Positions 9,125 to 18,289 are shown, counted from the first letter of the stretch. The stretch: DNA of 64,000 bases from Brevibacterium linens ATCC 9172 (GCF_900169165.1 NZ_FXYY01000013.1:1-64000), one strand, 5' to 3'. A program made the numbers and translations. The notes: a model not told the origin generated them from the sequence alone.

Positions 9125-9143
9125 AATGCTTAGCCTAACCTAA
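9125..9143 (-). promoter_or_regulatory. IdeR/DtxR-type iron box
   Basis: The plus strand reads AATGCTTAGCCTAACCTAA. It matches 15 of 19 positions of the DtxR/IdeR consensus TTAGGTTAGCCTAACCTAA, including all of the last 13. It abuts the GTG start of the ATPase gene and overlaps the likely -10 (TAGGCT, 8 nt before GTG). Fe2+-loaded IdeR would block the promoter, so the uptake operon should be induced by iron starvation. Confidence 0.82.
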
Positions 9144-9246
9144 GTTCTGATCTGAGGGCATATATGTGGTGCAGATCACTCACGTCAGTGGCTGCCGATA
9201 GGGTGAACCCGCGACCGTAGGATGGGAACGAGACTAGGAGGAGCAG

Positions 9247-10380
9247 ATGAGATTCATCGCCACGGGGGACTGGCAGCTGGGTATGACCGCGCACTACCTC
9301 AGTGAAGAGGCGCGCCCGAGATTCCACCGTGCCCGCCTCGACGCCGTCGCCCGCATCGGTGCGCTCGCCGCCGAGACGGACGCGGAGTTCGTCCTCGTCT
9401 GCGGAGACGTGTTCGAAACGAACCAGCTCGACCGAGCCATCATCGCCCGCACCTTCGAAGTCCTCAACGCGTTCACGGTCCCTGTCGTTTTGCTTCCCGG
9501 CAATCACGACCCCTTGGACGCCGCATCGATCTACGACTCTCAGGCCTTCTCCTCGCAAGTGCCCTCCCATGTGCACGTCCTGCGCAGCAGCGATCCGTTC
9601 ACCGTCGTCCCCGGGGTCGACATCGTCGGCGCCCCTTGGTTCTCCAAGCATCCCCAGGGGGATCTCGTCGCCGCAGCGACGAATGACCTCGCCGAGGTGG
9701 CCGACCGTGACATCCGCATCATCGCCGGCCACGGAGCCGTGAGCGTCCTCGACCCCGACCGGGAGTCGCTGGCCACCATCGACACCGACCATCTGCAGGC
9801 TCTGCTCCGTGAGGATCGCGTCCAGTTCGTCGCGCTCGGTGACCGGCACGCGACCTACGAAGTCGCCGACCGCATCTGGTACCCGGGAGCACCGGAGGTG
9901 ACCTCTCGACGTGAGACCGATCCGGGCAATGTGCTCGTCGTCGACATCGATGCCGACACCCACCGGGCCGAGGTCGAGAAGGTCCATGTCGGCACATGGG
10001 CTTTCACCGTCATCGAAGCCGACCTCAACTCCGCCGAGGATGTCGCCGAGTTCGAAGAGCGGATGAATGCCGTTCCCGACAAGGACCGCACAGCGGTGTG
10101 GCTGGTCCTGCGCGGCACTCTGCCGACGGCGGCGAAGGCCCGCCTCGACGAACAGCTCGACCACTTCTCCGACCTGTTCGCGCTCGTCTCACTCTGGGAG
10201 CGGCACATGGACCTGGCTGTCGTCGCCGCCGACGACGACTTCGCCGATCTCGGACTGAGCGGATACCTGCAGGAGACCCTCGACGAGCTCTCCGCACGAG
10301 CCACAGCAGACGACGACTCAGCAGTCACGGCCCAAGACGCACTCGGTCTGCTCTATCGATTCGCCAGGAGCGGTTCATGA
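9247..10380 (+). CDS. SbcD/Mre11-like DNA repair exonuclease subunit
   Basis: A 377-aa metallophosphoesterase with the nuclease motifs in order: GDWQLG (7-12), CGDVFE (about 53-58), PGNHD (about 80-84), AGHG (about 160) and LGDRHA (about 197). The first motif has Gln where classical SbcD has His (DxH), and the last reads GDRH rather than GHxH, as in an actinobacterial DNA-repair exonuclease subgroup. AGGAGGAG precedes the ATG at 9247. The stop overlaps the next start (ATGA at 10377-10380), so it is translationally coupled to the ATPase partner and should act with it in processing DNA ends. The B. subtilis YhaO/YhaN pair is an equally good comparison. Confidence 0.87.
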   Translation: MRFIATGDWQLGMTAHYLSEEARPRFHRARLDAVARIGALAAETDAEFVLVCGDVFETNQLDRAIIARTFEVLNAFTVPVVLLPGNHDPLDAASIYDSQAFSSQVPSHVHVLRSSDPFTVVPGVDIVGAPWFSKHPQGDLVAAATNDLAEVADRDIRIIAGHGAVSVLDPDRESLATIDTDHLQALLREDRVQFVALGDRHATYEVADRIWYPGAPEVTSRRETDPGNVLVVDIDADTHRAEVEKVHVGTWAFTVIEADLNSAEDVAEFEERMNAVPDKDRTAVWLVLRGTLPTAAKARLDEQLDHFSDLFALVSLWERHMDLAVVAADDDFADLGLSGYLQETLDELSARATADDDSAVTAQDALGLLYRFARSGS

Positions 10381-12980
10381 GACTCCATTCCATCCGCCTC
10401 ACCGACTACCGCGCCATCACCGACGCCACCGTCGACTTCAGTTCCGGGGTGACGATCGTCGAAGGTCCGAACGAGGTCGGGAAGTCCTCGATCCATCAGG
10501 CCATCGCCCAGCTGCGCGAGGACAAGGACAGCTCTCGCAAGGCCAGTGTCAAAGACACCCAACCGGTCGGCTCCGACGTCGGCCCGCAGGTCGAACTGCA
10601 CCTGAGCACCGGGGACTACGAACTCCGCTACAGCAAACGCTGGATCAAACAGCCCTTCACCGAGCTGAGCGTCCTCGCGCCCGTGCCCGAACAGCTCAGC
10701 GGCAGCGAAGCGCATGAGAGGTTCTTGGCGATCCTCGACGAAACCGTCGACGTCGACCTGCTCGACGCCCTCGACGTCGCTCAGGGCCGCAGCCTCGACC
10801 AGGCGTCCTTGGCTGAGATCAAGGCCCTGCACGGAGCTCTGGGCGATGCTGGGGAAGAGCCGGCCGACCACGATGTCTTCCTCGATCGGGTCGAATCCGA
10901 ATTTCTGAGGTTCTTCACGGCCAAAGGCAAGGAGACAGGTGAGCTGCGCAGACTCACCGAGGAACTCCCCGGCGCCGAAGCACAGTATCGCGAGCTGAAG
11001 GATCGCAGTGCCGATATGGAGTCGTTGGTCGACCGGCATGCTCGAGCAACCGAACGGTTGACGACCGGGCGCTCTCAACTGGAATCGGCCGTGATCGAGC
11101 GCGAAGACGCCGAACAGGCGGTGCAGTCCGTGTCCGGGCTCAAGACCGAACTCGACCGAGCTCTCGAACGCGCAGGCGTCGCACAGAGAGAACGCCAGCG
11201 TGCCGAGGAGGCGCTAGACCGTCGCCGGGCACTCATCACCGAGGTGACTGCTGCTGAACGAGCGGTCAAGACTGCCGACGATACGCTCGAGAAGGTCACG
11301 ACCGCACAGCGGGAAGAGGACTCGTCCCTTGCCGAGGCGCAGAAGAGCCTCGGGGCCAGACAGGCCGAACTCGCCACCGCTCAGGACGAGGCGAAGACTG
11401 CAGCCGCCGATCTCGCTCGGACTCGCGCTCGCAGTCAGGTCGACGCTCTGCGGAAGAGGCTGACCGACATCCGCGAGCAGGAGCGCAGAGGCGCCGAAGC
11501 GAGAGCGACGATCGGGTCGATCACTGTGACCGGGAAAGACGTGGAGAAACTCGCAGGACTGTTCACCGAGCTGCGCATTGCGCAGAACGCGAAGACCTCA
11601 GCTGCCGCCCAGATCATCGCCCGTCGCCTCGGCGACACCACAGTGTGCATCGACGGAACCGATGTGCCGAAGGACGTGGCCGAGGAATTCGCGGTCACCA
11701 CGGACCTGCAGATCCATATCGACTCCGTTGTCGACATCACCGTTCGCCCCGGACAGTCTCCGGCCGAACTCGACCGGGCACTCGAATCCGCACGGTCCCG
11801 TCTCGACGCCGAACTCGGCCGCCTCGGCGTGACCACCCTCGACGAAGCACGCGAACGCAGCGAAGTGCGCACCGACGCCGAGGCTGTGCTGGCCGAGGCC
11901 ACATCGACTCTTCGCGTGCTCATCGGAGACGACGACCGCGACGGACTCGATGCCGCACTGAGTCGAGCCGAACATGTGGCGGGGGACTCGGCTGATCCGA
12001 GCGGTTCCGTCGCGTCGATCGACGATCTCGAGGACAGGGTCGAATCGACGACGGCAGTCGTCGACGACGCGACTGCTCAGGTCGAGACGGCCAGGACCGC
12101 ACTCGACCGCATCCGTGCTGACCGGGATGAGGCACGTGTGGCGGCCGTGCGTGCGCAGTCGACGCGTGAGCAGGCCGCGACGACGCTGCAGAACCTCAGC
12201 ACCCGGCTCAGCACGGACAGGGAAGCGAACTCCGATGAGTCACTCGACGCAGCCCTGACTGCTGCTGCGGAGACGCTGACGCAAGTGGAAGACGAGGCCG
12301 CGGCCGCACGCTCGAAGTACGAGGCCGCCGACCCCGAGACCCTGGAGATGCGACTGCAGAACGCTCGCCAGCTCGTCGAGAGCAAGCAGAAGCAGCAGGA
12401 GAAGGACCGGCAAGAGGTCGACCAGCTCTCGGCACTCATCGACGATCGTGCCGCCGAAGGCATCTACGACAAGCTCAAAGCCGCAGAGCAATCCTTGGAA
12501 TCTCTGCGTTCGCGGCTCTCCCGTCTGCAGCGACAGGCGAACGCGATCCGACTGCTGCGCGAGACCGTGCTCACCCATAAGGAAGAGGCTCAGCGGAGGT
12601 ACGTCGCCCCGTTCAAGGAGGCGATCGAGAAGCTGGGGAGAGTGATCTTCGGGCAGGGGCTGTCGGTGGAGATCTCCGAGAATCTCGAAATCGTCTCTCG
12701 CACGCTCCACGGGCGCACCGTCGCCTTCGAGGCGCTCTCGGGCGGGACGAAGGAACAGCTGGCGCTCATCGGCCGCCTCGCCGTGGCCACGCTCGTCGAC
12801 AGTGACTCCGGTGCCCCGGTCATCCTCGACGATGCCTTCGGTTTCTCCGATGAGCAGCGTCTGGCTGCGCTCAACGTCATCCTCGGCAATGTCGGGCGCA
12901 AGTCCCAGGTCATCCTGCTCACCTGTCAGCCCGACCGCTTTGCCTCCATCGGCGGTGCCGAAACCGTCAGCCTGAACTGA
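10377..12980 (+). CDS. SbcC/Rad50-like coiled-coil ATPase
   Basis: An 867-aa SMC-like ATPase, shorter than typical SbcC (about 1000-1050 aa). The N-terminus carries Walker A in EGPNEVGKSSIHQAI (about 27-34). Long coiled coils run through about 190-370 and 480-740. The C-terminus has the ABC signature LSGGTKEQLALIGRLA and Walker B in APVILDDAFGFSDEQ. There is no CxxC zinc hook. Instead residues about 380-480 look globular (TVCIDGTDVPKDVAEEF and nearby), resembling YhaN-like proteins. The ATG at 10377 overlaps the nuclease stop by 4 nt. Together the pair should form an ATP-gated nuclease acting on DNA ends or hairpins. Confidence 0.87.
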   Translation: MRLHSIRLTDYRAITDATVDFSSGVTIVEGPNEVGKSSIHQAIAQLREDKDSSRKASVKDTQPVGSDVGPQVELHLSTGDYELRYSKRWIKQPFTELSVLAPVPEQLSGSEAHERFLAILDETVDVDLLDALDVAQGRSLDQASLAEIKALHGALGDAGEEPADHDVFLDRVESEFLRFFTAKGKETGELRRLTEELPGAEAQYRELKDRSADMESLVDRHARATERLTTGRSQLESAVIEREDAEQAVQSVSGLKTELDRALERAGVAQRERQRAEEALDRRRALITEVTAAERAVKTADDTLEKVTTAQREEDSSLAEAQKSLGARQAELATAQDEAKTAAADLARTRARSQVDALRKRLTDIREQERRGAEARATIGSITVTGKDVEKLAGLFTELRIAQNAKTSAAAQIIARRLGDTTVCIDGTDVPKDVAEEFAVTTDLQIHIDSVVDITVRPGQSPAELDRALESARSRLDAELGRLGVTTLDEARERSEVRTDAEAVLAEATSTLRVLIGDDDRDGLDAALSRAEHVAGDSADPSGSVASIDDLEDRVESTTAVVDDATAQVETARTALDRIRADRDEARVAAVRAQSTREQAATTLQNLSTRLSTDREANSDESLDAALTAAAETLTQVEDEAAAARSKYEAADPETLEMRLQNARQLVESKQKQQEKDRQEVDQLSALIDDRAAEGIYDKLKAAEQSLESLRSRLSRLQRQANAIRLLRETVLTHKEEAQRRYVAPFKEAIEKLGRVIFGQGLSVEISENLEIVSRTLHGRTVAFEALSGGTKEQLALIGRLAVATLVDSDSGAPVILDDAFGFSDEQRLAALNVILGNVGRKSQVILLTCQPDRFASIGGAETVSLN

Positions 12981-13021
12981 ACCTCAGCGTCCCGCTTCGG
13001 CGTCGTTAAGGCACCATGCAG

Positions 13022-13027
13022 TAGCCT
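13022..13027 (+). promoter_or_regulatory. Leaderless -10 element of the small Cys protein gene
   Basis: TAGCCT ends exactly 6 nt before the ATG at 13034. GAGG in the spacer could instead be a weak ribosome site for the same start if transcription begins further upstream. Confidence 0.5.
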
Positions 13028-13033
13028 GAGGTG

Positions 13034-13267
13034 ATGAGCGAGAAGACGTATGCCGATGAAGTCATCGTCCGCTGCTCCGGCGGCGGACACTACCGCACTC
13101 GTTGGATTCCTCTGGTTTCATTCAAATCGATCCGCTTCGGTGCCTACCGCTTCCAGCGTTGCCCGGTCCATGGCCGCTGGGAGATGGCAAGCATCGTCGA
13201 GGAAGCCGACCAGACTCCGGAAATCGTCAGCGAAGCAGACAACTACCCGGCATCACCCGTCCCCTGA
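13034..13267 (+). CDS. Small conserved-looking Cys protein
   Basis: A 77-aa soluble protein that I do not recognise by name. It has two cysteines in conserved-looking settings, VRCSGGGHYRTRW near residue 14 and FQRCPVHGRWE near residue 42, each followed by a His. The pattern suggests a small zinc-binding or ribbon-like fold, which is inference. The acidic C-terminal tail looks disordered. A GTG at 13031 is in frame, but the ATG at 13034 has TAGCCT 6 nt upstream. It follows the SbcCD-like pair by 53 bp and may be independently transcribed. Confidence 0.6.
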   Translation: MSEKTYADEVIVRCSGGGHYRTRWIPLVSFKSIRFGAYRFQRCPVHGRWEMASIVEEADQTPEIVSEADNYPASPVP

Positions 13268-13366
13268 CGGACGCTGACGCGACCCGACTGATCGAGTTGC
13301 GGACGATCCGTGTCGAATTCTGCTGAAAATCCGGCACGAATCGTCCGCGACTCGAGGCGGCTGCCT

Positions 13367-15085
13367 TCAGTCGGCGGGACCCGCCGCTGCTCGGGCCGCC
13401 TGGGCGGCTTCGACGGCATCGGCGCGGATGGTCCGCCGCAGGATCTTACCGGAACTCGTCTTCGGCAGCTGATCGATGAACGTCACCCGGTGCGGAGCCT
13501 TGTAGGAGGCGAGCCTCTGTCGGCAGAAGGCGATGATCTCCTCTGCGGTCGCCTCGCCGGCGGGCTGCAGCGTGACGAAGGCCGCCACATCCTCTCCCCG
13601 GTAGTCATCGGGGATGCCCACGACAGCGGCCTCCTGCACCGCCGGGTGAGTGTAGAGCACATCCTCGACCTCACGCGGCCACACCTTGAAGCCCGAGGCA
13701 TTGATCATGTCCTTCTTCCGGTCGACGATGAACAGCCACCCGTCCTCATTCATGAACCCCACATCGCCGGTGTGCAGCTCGCCGTTCGGGATCTGCTCGG
13801 CCGTTGCCTGCGGGTTGTTGAGGTAGCTGGAGACCACCTGAGGTCCGGAGATCGCAACTTCCCCGACGTCCCCGGGCCCCACCGGCTGACCGTCATCATC
13901 GAGGATGCGGATCATCACGTCTGCCTGCGGCAGACCGCAGGCGAGGTTCCCGCTGTCCGGGTCGACCGGGGCCTGGAATCCGTGCGGCACGGTGGCGACC
14001 TGAGCGCAGGTCTCCGACAGGCCGTAGCCCTGACCGACATAGATTTCGGCACGTTGTTCGAACTTATTCACCAGCCCCTCGGGTAGCGCTGCACCGCCGG
14101 ACATGAGCGATTTGAAGGAAGCGAACTTCTCGGCGCTGAAATCCGGGTGGGCCATCATCGCTGTGTAGATCGTGGCCGGGCCGGCCATGTATGCAGGCTT
14201 CTCCCGTTCGCACAGGGCGATGAGCGAACCGGGCTCGAAACGGTAGTTGAGGATGAGACGGGCGCCGCCGGCGACAGCGGCAAGGAATTGGCAGATGAAT
14301 CCGGTGATGTGGAACAGCGGCGCCAGTGAGACGTAGCCGTCGCCGGGGCCCAGTACCGGGTTGCGCAGGCAGTAGCGCGAATTGCTCGAGATATTCGCAT
14401 GTGTGGCTGCCGCTCCCTTCGACCGCCCCGAGGTGCCGGACGTGTAGGCGATGAGCCCGAGGTCCGAAGGGGCGGGGGAGTGCGGGGTGAAGTCGGCATC
14501 GAGATTGCTCTGCACCGCGTCTGCGAATGCAAAGCGTCCCTCGGCCGGCGGCAGCTCGTCGAACCGCGGAAGCGAGTCGAACATTGCGTAGATCGCTTCG
14601 GGGCCGGCCGTCTGGAAGCTTCGGTCGTCGCTGAGCACGACGAGTGGCACGTCTGCCGTATAGTCCTTGACCCGATCGAGATAGGCGGCCTGAGAGACGA
14701 TGAGTCCCTTGACTTCGGAGTCGGCGAAGATGTGCTCGAGCTCGCCGCGGTACATGGGGTTGAGGGGGACGACGGTGCCTCCGGCCTTCCAGATCCCGTA
14801 GGTGGCGATCACGAACGCGGGGGTGTTCTGGTCATAGATGCCGACACGGTCGCCGGGCTTGATCCCGTGGGCCGAGAGGAAGGCAGCGAAAGCCGTCGAC
14901 CAGCGGTCGAACTCCGCCCAGGTCAGGGTGAATCCGTAGTAGGTGATGCCCTCCTCGTCGCCACGGGCGTCGACTGTGGCGGCCAGGTCGGCCAAGGGCG
15001 TCGATTCCGGCAGCACATAGGGCTCCTGAGCGAGATCACCCAAGGTGGTGATCCATGGGCGATCCTCAAACCAATTGTTCGTCAT
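13367..15085 (-). CDS. Acyl-CoA ligase (AMP-forming; LvaE/FadD-like)
   Basis: A 572-aa ANL-family enzyme that activates a carboxylic acid to its CoA thioester through an acyl-AMP. The P-loop-like motif is LIAYTSGTSGRSKGAAATH (about 210-228). Further motifs are YGLSETCAQ, the hinge TGDVGFMNEDGWLFIVDRKKD, and the catalytic Lys near the C-terminus in PKTSSGKILRRT. The ATG at 15085 follows AAGGA at normal spacing. Downstream of the kinase, SDR and acyl-CoA dehydrogenase genes, it would supply the CoA ester substrate. This matches LvaE in the Pseudomonas putida levulinate operon, though a medium- or long-chain fatty acid substrate is also possible. Confidence 0.88.
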   Translation of the reverse strand: MTNNWFEDRPWITTLGDLAQEPYVLPESTPLADLAATVDARGDEEGITYYGFTLTWAEFDRWSTAFAAFLSAHGIKPGDRVGIYDQNTPAFVIATYGIWKAGGTVVPLNPMYRGELEHIFADSEVKGLIVSQAAYLDRVKDYTADVPLVVLSDDRSFQTAGPEAIYAMFDSLPRFDELPPAEGRFAFADAVQSNLDADFTPHSPAPSDLGLIAYTSGTSGRSKGAAATHANISSNSRYCLRNPVLGPGDGYVSLAPLFHITGFICQFLAAVAGGARLILNYRFEPGSLIALCEREKPAYMAGPATIYTAMMAHPDFSAEKFASFKSLMSGGAALPEGLVNKFEQRAEIYVGQGYGLSETCAQVATVPHGFQAPVDPDSGNLACGLPQADVMIRILDDDGQPVGPGDVGEVAISGPQVVSSYLNNPQATAEQIPNGELHTGDVGFMNEDGWLFIVDRKKDMINASGFKVWPREVEDVLYTHPAVQEAAVVGIPDDYRGEDVAAFVTLQPAGEATAEEIIAFCRQRLASYKAPHRVTFIDQLPKTSSGKILRRTIRADAVEAAQAARAAAGPAD

Positions 15086-15107
15086 TGAACATCCTTTCGC
15101 AGGCGGT

Positions 15108-15139
15108 ACCGGGCCCGTGCACACTGGTGCGGGCCCGGT
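15108..15139 (-). terminator. GC-rich hairpin between dehydrogenase and ligase genes
   Basis: ACCGGGCCCG pairs with CGGGCCCGGT, and the stem extends with one bulge to about 14 bp (arms 15108-15122 and 15127-15139). There is no T-run on either side. It lies after the acyl-CoA dehydrogenase stop and 23 nt before the ligase start, so it may attenuate rather than end transcription. Confidence 0.5.
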
Positions 15140-15170
15140 GGGTTATCACTGTATCGCGGAAGAGCCGACC

Positions 15171-16376
15171 TCAGCCGCGGTATTTCCTGATCTCATTGCG
15201 GGCGATGGAGCGTTTGTGCACTTCGTCCGGCCCATCGGCCAGACGCAGGGTGCGCATATGCGCCCACATCCGGGCCAGCGGGAAGTCCTCGGTGACTCCG
15301 CCGCCGCCATGGACCTGAACCGCCCGATCGATGACCTTCAGCGCCATCGTCGGTGCGACGACCTTGATCTCAGCGATCTCGTTCTTCGCCACTTTGTTGC
15401 CGTACTTGTCCATCATGTCCGCGGCGTGCAGGGTCAGCAGCCGAGCCTGATCGATCTCGATCCGGGACTCGGCGATCCAGTCTTGGATGTTCGCCCGATT
15501 CGACAGCTTCTCACCGAAAGTCACGCGAGATTCTGCGCGCTTGACCATGAGTTCGAGCGCCCGCTCGGCGGCTCCGATGGCACGCATGCAGTGGTGGATG
15601 CGTCCCGGACCCAGGCGCGCCTGACTGATGGCGAAGCCTTCGCCTTCACCCTTGAGAATGTCCTTGAACGGCACGAGCACGTTCTCGAAGATGATCTCGG
15701 CATGGCCCTCCCGGTCGGCGTAGCCGTACACGGGCAGGTTGCGCACAACGGTGACTCCGGCGGCATCGATCGGCACGACGAGCATCGACTGCTGACGGTG
15801 CACCTCGGCGGTGGGATCGGTCTTGCCCATGACGATGAGCACTCGGCAGTTCGGATGCATCGCGTTCGACGCAAACCACTTGCGGCCGTTGAGCACGAAC
15901 CCGTCGTCGGTGCGTTCCATGCTCATCTCGACGTTCGTCGCATCGGAGCTGGCCACGGCCGGCTCCGTCATCGCAAACGCCGAAGCGATCTCGCCTTCGA
16001 GCAGGGGCCGCAGGTACTTCTCCTTGTGCTCTTCCGTGCCGAAGACCGTGAAGACCTCCATATTGCCGGTGTCCGGCGCATTGCAGTTGATCGCTTCCGG
16101 GGCGATCTCCAGGCTGCGCCCGGTGATCTCGGCCAATGGAGCGTATTCGAGGTTCGTCAGCCCGGGCCCCCATTTCGGGTGCGGGTGGAAGAGGTTCCAC
16201 AGGCCCTGCCTCTTCGCTTCGGCTTTGAGGTCTTCGAGGATCTGCGGCTGTGTGTGGGGGCTGGCCGCCGCGGCCATCTGCTCGGCGTAGACCGGCTCGG
16301 CCGGGTAGACGAATTCGTCCATGAACGCGTTCAGACGCTGCTGATACTCACGTCCACGTTCGCTGATTTCCAACAC
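15171..16376 (-). CDS. Acyl-CoA dehydrogenase family protein (ACAD10/11- and LvaC-like)
   Basis: A 401-aa flavoprotein. The start is the GTG at 16376, with AAGGAG 6 nt upstream. Family motifs are AFAMTEPAVASSDATNVEM (FAD/substrate loop, about 135-153), NGRKWFASNA, and the C-terminal HGGGGVTEDFPLARMW and RLADGPDEVHKRSIAR. The last resembles ACAD10/11-type proteins. In mammals those proteins fuse an APH kinase to an ACAD domain; here the kinase and SDR are separate genes just upstream. In the Lva pathway the LvaC homologue removes phosphate from a 4-phosphoacyl-CoA to give an enoyl-CoA, and that role is favoured by context. Simple alpha,beta-dehydrogenation is the alternative. Confidence 0.88.
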   Translation of the reverse strand: MLEISERGREYQQRLNAFMDEFVYPAEPVYAEQMAAAASPHTQPQILEDLKAEAKRQGLWNLFHPHPKWGPGLTNLEYAPLAEITGRSLEIAPEAINCNAPDTGNMEVFTVFGTEEHKEKYLRPLLEGEIASAFAMTEPAVASSDATNVEMSMERTDDGFVLNGRKWFASNAMHPNCRVLIVMGKTDPTAEVHRQQSMLVVPIDAAGVTVVRNLPVYGYADREGHAEIIFENVLVPFKDILKGEGEGFAISQARLGPGRIHHCMRAIGAAERALELMVKRAESRVTFGEKLSNRANIQDWIAESRIEIDQARLLTLHAADMMDKYGNKVAKNEIAEIKVVAPTMALKVIDRAVQVHGGGGVTEDFPLARMWAHMRTLRLADGPDEVHKRSIARNEIRKYRG

Positions 16377-16459
16377 GTGGGCTCCTTGCTTCTCGGTGGG
16401 TCTCACACTGCTGTGAGGTCTGGTCTCAGGCGAGTCTCACCCGCTGGTGGGGCTCGGTG

Positions 16460-17254
16460 TCACTGTTCACTGAGTCGGGCTTGGTATCGGGACATTCCGC
16501 GCAGCCAGCGGTCGTAGTCGCTGCCTTTCATCCGGTACATCTCGAGCACTTCGGGGTGCGGCAGGATGAGGAACTGCTCGTTCTCAACGGCGTCGAGAAC
16601 GATGGCGGCCACCTCGGCGGGTTCCAGGACGGTCCCGGCTGAGGTCACGGCCTTCTGGGCGGCGCCGCCGGCGGGTCCGGCGTCGTCGAGCAGATTCGTG
16701 TTCACTCCCATCGGGCAGACCACCGAGGCGCGGATTCCGTCGTCGCGGTAGGTCATGGCCAGCCATTCGGCGAATCCGACCGAAGCGTGCTTGGTCACCG
16801 AGTAGGCGGCCGAACCGATCTGCGTGAGCAGGCCCGCCGCCGAGGCGGTGGCGACGAAATATCCGGACCCGGCTTCCTGCCAGCGAGGGACGAGCGCCTG
16901 AGCGGCCCGGATATGAGCGCGCATATTGACGTCGATGATCGAGTCCCAGTCCGCGTCGTCCTCACCGAGCATCGCCGGCCCGATGATCCCAGCATTGGCG
17001 AAGTACAGATCGATCCCGCCGAGGCAGTCGTCGGCGAAGTCGATGAGCGCACCGATTCCCTCGACCGAGGACACATCCCCGGTCCACGCGAATGCCGATG
17101 TGCCGAGTTCAGCGGCTGTGTCGTCGACCGTGGGGGAGAGGTCGGCGAGGACGACGGCGGCCCCGCGGTCGATGAGCTCAGCGGCCAGTGCTGCGCCGAT
17201 GCCGCCTGCGGCCCCCGTGACCACCGCGCGCTTGCCGGTCAGAGGCGAGGTCAT
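16460..17254 (-). CDS. SDR-family oxidoreductase (LvaD-like context)
   Basis: A 264-aa classical short-chain dehydrogenase. The Rossmann motif is TGAAGGIGAALA (residues 13-24). NAGIIGP follows at about 85-91, then catalytic Ser in ASAAGLLTQ and the YSVTK active-site Tyr/Lys at about 151-155. Its ATG overlaps the stop of the upstream phosphotransferase gene (ATGA, 17251-17254), so the two are translationally coupled. In a levulinate-type pathway the SDR reduces 4-oxoacyl-CoA to 4-hydroxyacyl-CoA before phosphorylation. The actual substrate is unproven. Confidence 0.88.
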   Translation of the reverse strand: MTSPLTGKRAVVTGAAGGIGAALAAELIDRGAAVVLADLSPTVDDTAAELGTSAFAWTGDVSSVEGIGALIDFADDCLGGIDLYFANAGIIGPAMLGEDDADWDSIIDVNMRAHIRAAQALVPRWQEAGSGYFVATASAAGLLTQIGSAAYSVTKHASVGFAEWLAMTYRDDGIRASVVCPMGVNTNLLDDAGPAGGAAQKAVTSAGTVLEPAEVAAIVLDAVENEQFLILPHPEVLEMYRMKGSDYDRWLRGMSRYQARLSEQ

Positions 17255-18273
17255 GATCTCTCCAGCAGGTCGAGTGCTTGGCGAGCGAGGTCTTCGACAC
17301 CGGCTCCGGCCTCGTCCGGGTCGAGATCGAGGTCACCCATCTTTCCTGTCGCCAGCCGTGTGTAGACGCCTTCACGGATGCAGGCGAGCTTCCACATCGC
17401 AAACGCCGAGTAGTAGCCGACATCGTGGACTTCGTGACCGCTGACTTCCTGGTAGCGGTCGATGAGTTCGTCTGTGGTCGGGAAGCCGTCATCGGTTCGG
17501 GGCACCCAGATGCTGGTGTACTGCTCGGGCACCGTGAGCATCGCGACGAAATAGCCGAGGTCGGTGAGCACCTCACCGATGGCCGTCAGCTCCCAGTCGA
17601 CGACGGCGTTGACCGCGCCGGAAGGACCGAAGATCAGATTGTTCGGTTTGAAGTCCCCGTGCGCGATTCCCACGGGCGAGCCCGCCGGGTCGGGCATGGC
17701 CTCGCGGAGGACGTCATGGACCTCATGGATGATCGGGGTCTCGCGCATCGCGATCTTCTCGACCTGCCCGATCCAGCGACGCAGCTGTCGGTCGATGAGT
17801 CCGCCCGGCCGGCGCAGGTCGGACAATCCGACAGCATCGACGTCGACGGAATGGATCGCCGCCAGTGCGTCGACCATGCCGAAGGCGCAGTCGCGGCGGT
17901 TATCAGCAGGGATGGACTCCCATTCGGTGGGTGTGTTGATCGGGAACCCGGGGCAGTGATCCATGAACACGAAGGGCACGTCGAGGACCTCGGGGTCATC
18001 GACGATGTCGAGGACGGTCGGCACCGGAACGCTGCTGTCGTTGAGAGCGGCCATGATCCGGCCTTCGCGGGCGACGTTGTGAGCACTGCCGCCTTCGTGG
18101 CCGAGGGGCGGGCGTCGCAGGACCCAGCGCGGGCTGCTGTCGACGAGGATGGTGAACGTGAGATTCGAGCGACCGACCGACATCACTTCGACGTCGAAGT
18201 CGCTGATCGCGAATCTCTGCTCGATCCATCTGCCGATGCTGTCCACATCGAACCCTGCCGGTGATTGTGTCAT
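17251..18273 (-). CDS. APH-family phosphotransferase (ACAD10/11 kinase- and LvaA-like)
   Basis: A 340-aa kinase of the aminoglycoside-phosphotransferase fold. Visible motifs are the N-lobe around WVLRRPP, the catalytic loop GIAHGDFKPNNLIF (about 216-229) and the metal-binding VVDWELTAIG, followed by DLGYFVAML. These are the ACAD10/ACAD11-type kinase motifs, not those of drug-resistance enzymes. GGAAGG precedes the ATG at 18273. It is first in an operon with SDR, ACAD and acyl-CoA ligase genes. LvaA phosphorylates the 4-hydroxyl of 4-hydroxyvaleryl-CoA with help from the small protein LvaB; no LvaB candidate is seen here. Confidence 0.87.
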   Translation of the reverse strand: MTQSPAGFDVDSIGRWIEQRFAISDFDVEVMSVGRSNLTFTILVDSSPRWVLRRPPLGHEGGSAHNVAREGRIMAALNDSSVPVPTVLDIVDDPEVLDVPFVFMDHCPGFPINTPTEWESIPADNRRDCAFGMVDALAAIHSVDVDAVGLSDLRRPGGLIDRQLRRWIGQVEKIAMRETPIIHEVHDVLREAMPDPAGSPVGIAHGDFKPNNLIFGPSGAVNAVVDWELTAIGEVLTDLGYFVAMLTVPEQYTSIWVPRTDDGFPTTDELIDRYQEVSGHEVHDVGYYSAFAMWKLACIREGVYTRLATGKMGDLDLDPDEAGAGVEDLARQALDLLERS

Positions 18274-18289
18274 CCTTGACCTTCCCGAG

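Noticed and set aside
13034-13267. The small Cys protein as a missing LvaB partner of the kinase
   Set aside because: It lies on the opposite strand beyond the ligase gene, is shorter than LvaB, and has a zinc-ribbon-like Cys pattern rather than any LvaB resemblance I can see.
15045-16517. A 490-codon plus-strand frame antisense to the acyl-CoA dehydrogenase
   Set aside because: The opposite strand encodes an unmistakable ACAD with a good ribosome site; this frame has no recognisable fold.
17251-18273. The APH-fold protein as an aminoglycoside resistance gene
   Set aside because: Its catalytic motifs and operon partners match ACAD10/11- and LvaA-type kinases, not drug phosphotransferases.
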